Position numbers and translations under genes: made by a program
Part shown: piece after piece, positions 34,255 to 41,860 of the stretch
Layout of the letters: every line of letters begins with the position of its first letter
How positions within the stretch are numbered: position 1 is the first letter of the stretch
Source: an uncultured Alphaproteobacteria bacterium
Lineage (GTDB): Bacteria; Pseudomonadota; Alphaproteobacteria; RF32; CAG-239
DNA: 64,000 nt
Reading direction: 5' to 3'
Assembly (NCBI GenBank): GCA_934229625.1
Contig: CAKQDU010000005.1
Location: forward strand, 33,597-97,596
The notes under the pieces: generated by a model
Seen by the model: the letters and a program-made list of their open reading frames with translations, nothing else
Told to the model about the DNA's origin: nothing
Database searches by the model: none

Positions 34255-34893
34255 ATGAATAATAATCAAACAGGTAGAAGTATGATAGAAATGCTGGGAG
34301 TGTTGGCAATTATCGCAGTGCTTAGTGTTGGGGGAATTGCAGGATATTCTAAAGCAATGCTAATGTGGCGTTCCAACGTGCAACGCAATATGCTTACGGA
34401 ATTACTTGCGGCGGCAATCAAGCTAAAGCCTAATCTAAATGCAAAATCAACTAAATGGGAAAATGTAACCTCTACGTTGGATGCTACTGGAGATGTTCCT
34501 GAAGGTATTTTATATAAAGACGGTTCTCTTGTGGATAAGAGCGGAATACGATTCTCAATGTACTATGGCTTTCAGTCTTGGACTAATGCTGATGGAAACA
34601 GAGGTGGAGAAACACGCTGTTCATTTTGGTTTTATTTTAGTCAAAACGGCGCAAAATTTGCACCAGAAATAGAAGAGTTTTGCCGCAATCTGCTTTTAGC
34701 AACACAGCAAAATGCGGACGAAGTTGTTTTGATTGCCTCTTGGTTAAATAACGGGACAGATAATAACGGAATCCTACTTTATACCGGAAAAACACTGAAA
34801 ACCGCTACTATCAGCGATATAACGACAAAATGTAATCAAACATTTGAAGATACCGGTAATGCTACATTTGAATTGATTCTAAATCCGTATTAA
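34255..34893 (+). CDS. type IV pilin-like protein with structured leader
   Basis: 212 residues from ATG 34255 (ribosome site GAAAGGAAG). A short 7-residue leader (MNNNQTG) is followed by the processing motif G/RSMIE with Glu5 and the helix VLAIIAVLSVGGIAGYSKAM. The globular part differs from the other pilins: it begins LMWRSNVQRNMLTELL and has fewer Cys residues (about three), without the CDFC-type C-terminal pair. Because its leader RNA is the same as that of the pilin at 21068, the two are probably controlled together although their exposed domains diverge. Confidence 0.85.
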   Translation: MNNNQTGRSMIEMLGVLAIIAVLSVGGIAGYSKAMLMWRSNVQRNMLTELLAAAIKLKPNLNAKSTKWENVTSTLDATGDVPEGILYKDGSLVDKSGIRFSMYYGFQSWTNADGNRGGETRCSFWFYFSQNGAKFAPEIEEFCRNLLLATQQNADEVVLIASWLNNGTDNNGILLYTGKTLKTATISDITTKCNQTFEDTGNATFELILNPY

Positions 34894-35000
34894 AAGTTGT
34901 CAGTAGGTTGTTTTGCTGATTATTTCATTGATTTATTCTATTTATAAAAATTTCAAGAAACAGCCATTGATTTTGTTTTTCCCGATTCGCAATAGGGGCA

Positions 35001-35029
35001 ATAAAAAAGCCTTGCAAAAAGCAAGGCTT
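35001..35029 (-). terminator. terminator of recA
   Basis: A perfect 9-bp stem (35007-35015 with 35021-35029), 5-nt loop, then T6 on the minus strand. It lies 30 bp beyond the recA stop. Confidence 0.85.
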
Positions 35030-35058
35030 AATATATTGGAGATAGTTATAAAACAAAA

Positions 35059-36084
35059 TCAGTCTTCTGCTTCCGGCTCGTCTTCCCCAATCATTTCCGT
35101 AGTCAAATGTCCTGCATCAGCGCGGATTTTGTTTTCTATTTCTTCGGCAACTGCCGGATTCTCGGTTAGATATCTTTTGGCGTTTTCGCGTCCTTGACCG
35201 ATTTTATCGCCGTTGTACGAGAACCAAGCGCCGGCTTTTTCAATAATTCCGGATTTCACACCCAAATCAATCAACTCGCCGGTTTTAGAAATTCCTTCGC
35301 CGTACATAATGTCAAAGTCAACTGTTTTAAACGGAGGAGCAACTTTGTTTTTCACAATCTTAACGCGGGTTTGCGAACCTATAACTTCATCCTTATCTTT
35401 AATAGCGCCCACGCGGCGAATATCCATACGCACTGAAGCGTAGAATTTTAAGGCATTACCGCCGGTTGTGGTTTCCGGACTGCCAAACATAACCCCCAGT
35501 TTCATACGAATTTGGTTAATAAAAATAATCAAAGTGTTTGAGCGTGCGACTGTTGCTGTCAATTTGCGCAAAGCCTGACTCATCAAACGAGCTTGCAAAC
35601 CCATGTGAGCATCGCCCATTTCACCTTCCAGTTCGGCCTTTGGCACCAAAGCTGCAACCGAGTCGACAACCATCACATCAATAGCGCCTGAGCGAACCAA
35701 AGTGTCGGCAATTTCCAAAGCCTGTTCGCCGGAATCCGGTTGTGAAACCAACAAGTTTTCTATATCTACGCCGATTTTTTTAGCGTATGACGGGTCAAGA
35801 GCGTGTTCAGCGTCAATAAAAGCGCAAGTGCCGTTACGTTTTTGTGCTTGGGCGATTACACTCAAAGCCAATGTGGTTTTACCGGAGCTTTCCGGACCAT
35901 AAATTTCAATAATTCGCCCTTTTGGCAAACCGCCGATTCCCAAAGCAATATCAATACCCAGCGAGCCGGTAGGGATTGCTTCAATATCAATATTGGTGTT
36001 TTGTCCCAGCCGCATAATGGAGCCTTTGCCGAAAGCTCGTTCAATTTGGCTTAGGGCGGCGTCTAACGCTTTATCTTTTTCCAT
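35059..36084 (-). CDS. recA: recombinase RecA
   Basis: Strand-exchange ATPase and SOS co-protease. 341 residues. Walker A GPESSGKT at 63-70, Walker B VMVVDSVAAL, and the DNA-binding loops FINQIRMKLGVMFGSPETTTGGNALKFYAS region are intact. The C-terminus is acidic (EDEPEAED), as usual. A LexA-type box lies 96 bp upstream at 36180-36194, so it is probably SOS-inducible. It is monocistronic with its own terminator and divergent from the HD-hydrolase gene. Confidence 0.98.
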   Translation of the reverse strand: MEKDKALDAALSQIERAFGKGSIMRLGQNTNIDIEAIPTGSLGIDIALGIGGLPKGRIIEIYGPESSGKTTLALSVIAQAQKRNGTCAFIDAEHALDPSYAKKIGVDIENLLVSQPDSGEQALEIADTLVRSGAIDVMVVDSVAALVPKAELEGEMGDAHMGLQARLMSQALRKLTATVARSNTLIIFINQIRMKLGVMFGSPETTTGGNALKFYASVRMDIRRVGAIKDKDEVIGSQTRVKIVKNKVAPPFKTVDFDIMYGEGISKTGELIDLGVKSGIIEKAGAWFSYNGDKIGQGRENAKRYLTENPAVAEEIENKIRADAGHLTTEMIGEDEPEAED

Positions 36085-36179
36085 TTTTGTTTTCCTTAAA
36101 AAATTATCCTAAATTCTTTATTCCGCATTTTTTGCAAAAACTCAATACATGTCTGAATTTATCCGCTGAAATGTATATT

Positions 36180-36194
36180 GTTCTTATTTTGTTC
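36180..36194 (-). promoter_or_regulatory. LexA/SOS box of recA
   Basis: GTTC-N7-GTTC with an AT-rich spacer (TTATTTT), the alphaproteobacterial LexA operator, read on the plus strand of the recA/HD divergent gap. A TATACA-like -10 for recA (complement of 36172-36177) lies next to it. Confidence 0.85.
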
Positions 36195-36290
36195 TCATTG
36201 CAAGCACTTTATTATAAATTTGTGAATAATTGTTTAAAAGTTACGCCGAGTTATAAAAAAGTGCTAAGTAAAATATAAAGGAGAAAAAAT

Positions 36291-37109
36291 ATGTTGGAAG
36301 ATGCTTATCAATTGCTTAAAGAAAAATCGGAAGAATGTTTGCAAAAAGTCGCTCATGACAATTTTTTTGTCGGATACACCAAAGAAAAAATCCGCCATTC
36401 ATATCAGGTTATGGGGGCCGGAAATTATATTATTTCTCGTGTTGAATGGCTGAAAAATAAGGATTTAGCATATATTGACATGGTTAAATCGGCCGTGCTT
36501 TTGCATGATATCTGCCGATTCGCCGAAATAGAGGAGAAATGTCTGCATAATCGGCAGATAGACCACGGGGTTGCCGGCGGCGAGTTTTTGCGTACTTTGC
36601 CGGAGTTTTCAGACATTCGCATCTGGCTGCCGATAAAACATCATGGACACATGATAGAAGCTCTGTACGCCGATGAAGAATATAAAAATATAACAGATGA
36701 TAAGCTGAAACAGGAGGTTGCCCGTATTTGCTTTATTATTCGAGATGCAGATAAAATAGCCAATTTACGGATGTTGGCCTATGAGCCGAAAATGCGTTAT
36801 TTGTTTTTTGGTAAAAAAGATGTGGTGCCGGAGATTGATGGACATGTTTCCATGCAAACGCGTCAAGAGTATGCAAAAGACACAACATTGCCTCGTTGGG
36901 CGGAAAACAGCGCCACAGACAGGATGGTTGGTTATTTGTCATGGTATTATGATATAAACTATCAATATGCCATAGATTTTTGCCATAAGCTGAAAGTAAC
37001 GCCTTGCTTGTTAGAGTTATTTAAGCAGATTTGTGTCGATGAGGACTTTAAAGCAGAATTGTTGGAACACTTTCAAAACTTTTTGAAAAATCATCAGTAT
37101 TTGCGCTGA
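36291..37109 (+). CDS. HD-domain metal-dependent phosphohydrolase
   Basis: 272 residues. The HD signature is present: His36 in IRHSYQV, His72-Asp73 in LLHDICRF, and downstream KHHGHMIE plus IIRDADKIANL, which supply the remaining metal ligands. Such single-domain HD proteins hydrolyse phosphate esters of nucleotides; the substrate is not readable here. A strong AAGGAG ribosome site precedes ATG 36291. It is divergent from recA, and the shared gap carries the LexA box, so damage-linked expression is conceivable but unproven. It ends 4 nt from the convergent BrkB-type gene. Confidence 0.82.
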   Translation: MLEDAYQLLKEKSEECLQKVAHDNFFVGYTKEKIRHSYQVMGAGNYIISRVEWLKNKDLAYIDMVKSAVLLHDICRFAEIEEKCLHNRQIDHGVAGGEFLRTLPEFSDIRIWLPIKHHGHMIEALYADEEYKNITDDKLKQEVARICFIIRDADKIANLRMLAYEPKMRYLFFGKKDVVPEIDGHVSMQTRQEYAKDTTLPRWAENSATDRMVGYLSWYYDINYQYAIDFCHKLKVTPCLLELFKQICVDEDFKAELLEHFQNFLKNHQYLR

Positions 37110-37112
37110 AGT

Positions 37113-37964
37113 CTATTTCCAAAGTTTTTTGCGGTTTCTAAATTCTTCAATGGTGGCGGTGACAACGGCGCCGAATAATACAATTGTCCACCATGAGTAC
37201 ATCCAAACCAGCAGGATTGGCACAGTTGCAAGGGCTCCGTAAAGTGTGCGGTATGTTACATTTAACAGCAAAAAATAACCAAACCCGATTCGCAGCAATA
37301 GTGTTAAGGTTAAGGTTACGCAAGCTCCGGCAAATGCGCTGGATGGACGTATTTTTTTGTTTGGCACAATAACGTATGACAGCCACAAAAAAGAAAAAGT
37401 TATTAGATTCGGCAAAATAAATGTCATAAAAAAATTATAACCCAAAAAATGTTCCGGATGAAAATATTTCAGCGTCAGTAAATATCCTTTAAGCGATAGA
37501 GCTGTTCCCACCAACAGCGGACAAAGTGTTATAATTGTCCAATAAAGAGTGATTTTTGTGGCTAAACGGCGGTGTTTTTTTACCTTGAAAATAAAATTAA
37601 AGCTGTTTTCAATGGTGAATAACAATAAAATAGCCGTGACGGCAATACCTAAAACGCCGATAGTTGTCAGCTTGCTGGAGGCGGCTACAAACTGAATTAT
37701 ATAGTTTTGAATATTTTGTTCTATGTTTGGTACAAAATATTGAATAAGCGAGTCTTGTACCTGAGCGCGCACGTTTTCAAACACCGGAAAAGCGGCAAAA
37801 ATAGAAAGAGCAATGGCAATCAGCGGCACCACGGCAATCAGAGTGGTATAGCTGAGTGAAGCTGCAACTCTTAAAATCATGGCGTCTTTTGTGCGCCAAT
37901 GCAGATATTTAAAAAACAGCCGGCATAATTTGTTGAATTTAGCTGTGTCAAATTGGTTTGCCAT
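37113..37964 (-). CDS. YihY/BrkB family inner-membrane protein
   Basis: 283 residues with about six TM segments. The N-terminal motif RVAASLSYTTLIAVVPLIAIALSI (about 29-52) is the family signature (usually AaaLSYyTllSLvPll). The C-terminus is short and basic (EFRNRKKLWK). The family was once annotated as RNase BN; that activity belongs to a different protein, and its real role is unknown. Its start lies about 120 bp from the fabI start, divergently transcribed, so the gap carries both promoters. Confidence 0.88.
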   Translation of the reverse strand: MANQFDTAKFNKLCRLFFKYLHWRTKDAMILRVAASLSYTTLIAVVPLIAIALSIFAAFPVFENVRAQVQDSLIQYFVPNIEQNIQNYIIQFVAASSKLTTIGVLGIAVTAILLLFTIENSFNFIFKVKKHRRLATKITLYWTIITLCPLLVGTALSLKGYLLTLKYFHPEHFLGYNFFMTFILPNLITFSFLWLSYVIVPNKKIRPSSAFAGACVTLTLTLLLRIGFGYFLLLNVTYRTLYGALATVPILLVWMYSWWTIVLFGAVVTATIEEFRNRKKLWK

Positions 37965-38081
37965 TTTACAACTTTCAAAAAAATGTTTACAAAACAGATA
38001 AATTTGTATAAGTATCTCTACAGTAACTTACTTCCAAAAAGGGAAGTAGTCTATAACAAAATTGATAAAGGAACTAAAAAA

Positions 38082-38906
38082 ATGGCTATTGAACAGCTTA
38101 TGGCCGGTAAAAAAGGCCTGATTATGGGGCTTGCCAATGACAAATCCATTGCTTGGGGTATCGCTCAAGCTTTGAATGCGCATGGAGCACAGATTGCAAT
38201 TTCATATCAAAATGAAATGCTGGAAAAAAGAGTTAAGCCTTTGGCAGAACAGTTGAACAACCCTCTGTTGATTAAATGTGATGTTTCCGATTCTGCGTCA
38301 GTTGAAGCTTGCTTTAAGGAATTGGGAGAAAAATGGGGTAAAATAGACTTTGTTGTTCACGCCATTGCTTTTTCGGATAAAGACCAACTGCGCGGCCGTA
38401 CAATCGACACCACATTGGATAACTTCACAATGACAATGCACATTTCTTGCTACTCATTCTTAGAAGCTTGCCGTTGTGCATCTCCAATTATGAATGAAGG
38501 CGGTTCAATTGTGACTTTGACTTACTTGGGTTCGGAGCGCGTATTGCCAAACTACAATATTATGGGTGTGGCTAAAGCTGCTTTGGAAGCTTCTGTTCGC
38601 TATGCCGCTGTGGATATGGGTAAACAAGGTGTTCGTGTAAATGCTATTTCTTCCGGTCCGATAAAAACTTTGGCTGCGGCCGGTATTGGTGATTTCCGCA
38701 CAATTTTGCGTTGGAACGAATTAAACGCTCCATTGCAACGCAATGTTCATCAGACCGAGGTTGGCAATATGGCTTTGAGCTTGCTGTCTGATTTAGGCTC
38801 TGCCGTAACCGGCGAAGTTCTGCACGTTGATTGCGGATATAACACTATTGCTATGGTAAATATTGATAACGCTGCCGAAAGTGCGGATGTTCTTAAAGAA
38901 TTTTAA
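38082..38906 (+). CDS. fabI: enoyl-ACP reductase (NADH) FabI
   Basis: Last reductive step of the fatty-acid elongation cycle. ATG 38082 was chosen because AAAGGAAC precedes it and GKKGLIMGLANDKSIAWGIA follows the expected N-terminus; the frame is open to 37953. 274 residues. The catalytic Tyr158 and Lys165 are in YNIMGVAK, with a second Tyr148 in TYLG, matching the FabI Y-x6-K arrangement rather than a standard SDR Y-x3-K. The NADH-binding region lacks the strict SDR GxxxGxG, as is normal in FabI. A strong terminator follows. Confidence 0.96.
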   Translation: MAIEQLMAGKKGLIMGLANDKSIAWGIAQALNAHGAQIAISYQNEMLEKRVKPLAEQLNNPLLIKCDVSDSASVEACFKELGEKWGKIDFVVHAIAFSDKDQLRGRTIDTTLDNFTMTMHISCYSFLEACRCASPIMNEGGSIVTLTYLGSERVLPNYNIMGVAKAALEASVRYAAVDMGKQGVRVNAISSGPIKTLAAAGIGDFRTILRWNELNAPLQRNVHQTEVGNMALSLLSDLGSAVTGEVLHVDCGYNTIAMVNIDNAAESADVLKEF

Positions 38907-38926
38907 GCTGCCATATATCAGCAAAA

Positions 38927-38959
38927 AGTCCCCAACTTTTTCAGTTGGGGGCTTTTTTT
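38927..38959 (+). terminator. terminator of fabI
   Basis: An 11-bp stem (38927-38937 with 38943-38953, one T-G pair), 5-nt loop, T7. Confidence 0.88.
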
Positions 38960-39012
38960 ATTGCAAGCAGAGTAAAAATAGCATAACCTGCAAAACGAAA
39001 GGTTAAGAAGAA

Positions 39013-39777
39013 ATGGTTAAAATCTCAGCATATATTGTTACATTAAATGAAGAAAAACGCTTAGGTAAAACATTGCAAGCGTTAAAAGAAGTGGCAGATG
39101 AAATTTTTGTGATAGACAGCGGTAGCACGGATAATACGCAAAAAATTGCTGAAAATAACGGAGCCAAGTTTTTATTTCATGAATGGAAAAATATTTCCGC
39201 GCAAAAACATTATGGGCAGGAGCTTTGCCATAATGATTGGGTGTTGTCTTTAGACGCCGATGAAGTTTTGTCGCCGGAGTTGATTGCCGAGATTAAAGAA
39301 AAGATGAAAAATCCGACAGCCGATGCTTATAAAATGAAAATATGCGATATGCTTCCGGGGGATAAAAAACCGCGTTGGCTTACTAAAACTTATAATCAGG
39401 TTCGGTTGTATAACCGTAAAAAAAGCAATATGCCTGATGATTTAACGCATGATAGAGTTGTTGTTGGTGAAGGCGCGGTGGTTGAGCAATTAGAGTCAAA
39501 AGTTTTTCATTATTCTTATGTTTCTCTAACTCAAACTTGGTTTAAACTGAATATGTATACCGATGAGTTGGTTAAAACTGCCGTCAAAGAGGGGCGCAAT
39601 TACACACGTCTGCGTCTGTATACGGAATTTCCGCGTCAGTTTTTGGTATATTATTTCAAAAAACGTTATTTTTTGTATGGAACTTGCGGATTTTGGATGG
39701 CGACCACGTATGCTTATTTCCGCTTTTTAAAAATAGCCAAATGGTTTGAGTGGCGCGCTTTAAATTCAGTAAAATAA
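39013..39777 (+). CDS. family 2 glycosyltransferase, LPS-core type
   Basis: 254-residue GT2 enzyme of the WaaE/KdtX-like group that adds sugars to the LPS inner core. Motifs: ISAYIVTLNEEKRL (4-17), DEIFVIDSGSTDNT (29-42), LSLDADE (about 77-83). A basic C-terminal region FPRQFLVYYFKKRYF fits membrane association. It has a weak AAAGG ribosome site. It is monocistronic between the fabI terminator and a pilin remnant. Exact sugar specificity is not readable. Confidence 0.88.
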   Translation: MVKISAYIVTLNEEKRLGKTLQALKEVADEIFVIDSGSTDNTQKIAENNGAKFLFHEWKNISAQKHYGQELCHNDWVLSLDADEVLSPELIAEIKEKMKNPTADAYKMKICDMLPGDKKPRWLTKTYNQVRLYNRKKSNMPDDLTHDRVVVGEGAVVEQLESKVFHYSYVSLTQTWFKLNMYTDELVKTAVKEGRNYTRLRLYTEFPRQFLVYYFKKRYFLYGTCGFWMATTYAYFRFLKIAKWFEWRALNSVK

Positions 39778-39780
39778 TAA

Positions 39781-40014
39781 AGTTTTTCCGGCTATCAATC
39801 AAAAGGTTTTTCCGCTCGTTTGTGTGAAACTCTTATTCAGAATATGGCGCAGCCACTTCATGCCGCGCTTAACCGTATCAGTTTTTCGGATGGCAAGTCA
39901 TGGTATGGCGACAACGTTTGCGGTGCGGATAAAAAATGCCTGCAGAGTGTTTCATTGCAAGAAATTCATAAAAAATGCAGTTCCGGTTTGGTCTTTTTCT
40001 TGCTGGATTTTTAA
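39781..40014 (+). pseudogene. 3-prime fragment of a pilin-like gene
   Basis: Starting directly after the glycosyltransferase stop, the frame reads FSGYQSKGFSARLCETLIQN, then a segment ending KKCLQSVSLQEIHKKC. This matches the C-terminal half of the pilins at 20169 and 21068 (YNKKSITHKLCTELF... KKCLIDVTLSDIKGAC) in order and spacing. No prepilin N-terminus, ribosome site or promoter is present, and the last Cys-rich tail is altered. Only a late internal ATG (40-aa scale product) is available. I read it as a decayed pilin copy; its own terminator survives at 40045-40076. Confidence 0.6.
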
Positions 40015-40044
40015 GAAGATTTATATTCTGTTTGCCGTAAAAAA

Positions 40045-40076
40045 AACTCCAAAGTTGTTCCTTTGGAGTTTTTTTG
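40045..40076. terminator. terminator between pilin remnant and rubrerythrin
   Basis: A 9-bp stem (40047-40055 with 40062-40070), extended by A-T pairs, 6-nt loop, T6 on plus and A-run mirrored on minus, so it can end transcription both ways. Confidence 0.8.
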
Positions 40077-40089
40077 CCTTCTGATTTAA

Positions 40090-40629
40090 TCAGTAGTTTT
40101 CTTCCCTAACTTCAAAATAACTTTGCGGATGAGCGCATACAGGACATACAGCCGGAGCTTCCAAACCGACTACAATATGACCGCAATTTCTGCATTCCCA
40201 TACCTTTACTGAGGACTTTGCAAAAACTTGTTTAGTTTCAACATTTTTAAGCAAAGCTCTGTATCTTTCTTCATGATGTTTTTCAATTGCCGCAACACCG
40301 CGGAACTTTTCTGCCAAATCATGAAAACCTTCTGCATCGGCGGTTTTAGCAAAACCCTCGTACATATCGGTCCATTCATAATTTTCGCCCTCAGCGGCTT
40401 GTTGCAAATTAGCAGCAGTATTTCCTAAACCGCCCAATTCTTTGAACCACATTTTAGCGTGTTCTTTTTCATTGTCTGCAGTTTTAGTAAATAAGGCAGA
40501 AATTTGTTCATAGCCCTCTTTTTTGGCGACGCTGGCAAAATAAGTATATTTATTGCGGGCTTGGCTTTCACCGGCAAAAGCTGTGTGCAAGTTTTTTTCG
40601 GTTTGCGTCCCTACATATTTATTTGTCAT
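40090..40629 (-). CDS. rubrerythrin
   Basis: Non-haem di-iron peroxidase that removes H2O2 in microaerobic or anaerobic cells. 179 residues. The ferritin-like domain (about 10-140) has paired ExxH-type ligands in GESQARNKY, NEKEHAKM and EKHHEERY. The C-terminal rubredoxin-like centre has C-x2-C (CRNC) and C-x2-C (CPVC). It lies 1 nt after a Fur-family regulator gene with an operator upstream, indicating peroxide- or iron-responsive control. This points to a bacterium living at low oxygen. Confidence 0.95.
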   Translation of the reverse strand: MTNKYVGTQTEKNLHTAFAGESQARNKYTYFASVAKKEGYEQISALFTKTADNEKEHAKMWFKELGGLGNTAANLQQAAEGENYEWTDMYEGFAKTADAEGFHDLAEKFRGVAAIEKHHEERYRALLKNVETKQVFAKSSVKVWECRNCGHIVVGLEAPAVCPVCAHPQSYFEVREENY

Positions 40630-40630
40630 T

Positions 40631-41002
40631 TTATAATCCTTTATTTTTTTTGCATTTATCGCAAATATAGTTGATGTTCAGGCTGTACGAAAGTGGCTCG
40701 CTGTTAAGCTGGCGCACAATATCTTCTTTTACACCCTTTACAACTATATCAGAAATTCTTCCGCATTCGGCACAGACAAGATGGTCATGCTCCGGCAAAA
40801 TTTTGTCATAGCAATCAATATGATTGGGCAGGCAAATTTTGCGAATCAGATTCTCTTTCAAAAGCATGTTAAGGTTATTATAAACGGTGGCGCGAGCAAT
40901 AGACGGCATTTCTTTTTGCGCTTGGGCAAAAATTTGCTCAGCCGTATAGTGAGCGTGTGCATTGTTTACAATATCTAAAATCAAGCGTTTTTGTTTTGTC
41001 AT
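40631..41002 (-). CDS. Fur-family regulator, PerR-like
   Basis: 123-residue metal-dependent repressor. Winged helix in the N-terminal half (ARATVYNNLNMLLKENLIRKI), followed by the metal site DHLVCAECGRI with C-x2-C, and a second C-terminal C-x2-C (CDKCKK). It forms an operon with rubrerythrin, and a 7-1-7 palindrome sits 14-28 bp in front of its start, both typical of peroxide-sensing PerR proteins. Whether it senses peroxide or iron cannot be decided by motif alone; the rubrerythrin partner favours peroxide. Confidence 0.88.
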   Translation of the reverse strand: MTKQKRLILDIVNNAHAHYTAEQIFAQAQKEMPSIARATVYNNLNMLLKENLIRKICLPNHIDCYDKILPEHDHLVCAECGRISDIVVKGVKEDIVRQLNSEPLSYSLNINYICDKCKKNKGL

Positions 41003-41015
41003 CTGTTATCCAAAA

Positions 41016-41030
41016 TTAGAATGATTCTAA
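41016..41030 (-). promoter_or_regulatory. Fur/PerR operator
   Basis: The 15-bp TTAGAATGATTCTAA is a perfect 7-1-7 palindrome of the Fur/PerR class, 14 bp upstream of the regulator start. It suggests autoregulation of the regulator-rubrerythrin operon. Confidence 0.85.
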
Positions 41031-41077
41031 AAAATTTATATAATAACAAAATATAAAAAGCAAGTACAAAATAAAAA

Positions 41078-41109
41078 AAACTTCAGTTATAAAAAACTGA
41101 AGTTTCTTT
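41078..41109. terminator. terminator of the repeat-protein gene
   Basis: An 11-bp stem (41078-41088 with 41095-41105), 6-nt loop, T-rich on both sides. It lies just beyond the stop at 41120. Confidence 0.7.
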
Positions 41110-41119
41110 TGATGTAGAT

Positions 41120-41704
41120 TTATTTCACTCCGTATAAAGACTTATAGAGTTCAATTTCGTCCATGTTTTTTCTTTTGAAAAAAGCATTGAGTGCGGCGCA
41201 GTTATTAAACTTGCGGATTTTAATATAGGCCATAATATGACGATGCACGCCAAAATTTATGAGTTCAAGTTCGCCCGAAAATCCAAATGCGCAACGTTTT
41301 GCCGCTTTTTCAATTTCCTGATAGTCTCCGCGATGAATCAAGTCGGTAATAGCTCCGGCGCTGAATGAATTTCCATCCAAATAAGCCAGAATTTCTTCAG
41401 AATTGCCGCGATGAAGCAAGGCTTTTTCAGCGTCTTCATAGAGTTTATGCCCCTTGACATAAGCCAAAATTTCCTGATGCATGCCACGCTTAATCAAAGC
41501 CAACTCTCCGCGTTCTGCTAATGGCCGCATAGCAATATAGGCCATAATTTCTTCGGAATTGCCGCGTTCAACAAAAATTTGTGCGGCAGACGGGGCAAAA
41601 CGGAAAGACTGATTCGTTTTGATAAATTTCATGATTTCATCATGATTGCCATTCTGAATCAAAGCAATCTGCTTTTTTTCAGTAAGAGAAATGTTTCTAC
41701 TCAT
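41120..41704 (-). CDS. helical tandem-repeat protein, about six units
   Basis: 194 residues made of about six 28-31-residue units with the pattern (L/I)-x-R-G-(N/M/D)-x-(E/Q)-E-I-(M/L)-A-Y-(I/L/V), for example ERGNSEEIMAYI, KRGMHQEILAYV and HRGNSEEILAYL. The arrangement suggests a solenoid of paired helices, similar in kind to ankyrin or HEAT proteins, but I do not recognise the family. No signal peptide or TM segment, so cytoplasmic. It has no ribosome site I would call strong and is monocistronic. Function unknown; protein-protein binding is a guess. Confidence 0.7.
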   Translation of the reverse strand: MSRNISLTEKKQIALIQNGNHDEIMKFIKTNQSFRFAPSAAQIFVERGNSEEIMAYIAMRPLAERGELALIKRGMHQEILAYVKGHKLYEDAEKALLHRGNSEEILAYLDGNSFSAGAITDLIHRGDYQEIEKAAKRCAFGFSGELELINFGVHRHIMAYIKIRKFNNCAALNAFFKRKNMDEIELYKSLYGVK

Positions 41705-41860
41705 ATAAAAAATAATTAAACGTTAATAATCTGAAAACTGAAAAGAAAAATATCATATTTTTTTGGCAGTCGCAAGTCTAAAATGACAAAAAAACATAAA
41801 ATATAAATATTGTCAAAAAAACAAAATGATGATACAATAAAATCCTAAAATTTAAGTATT

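Noticed and set aside
37113..37964. RNase BN annotation for the BrkB-type protein
   Set aside because: That activity belongs to a different protein (ElaC family); this is a membrane protein of unknown role.
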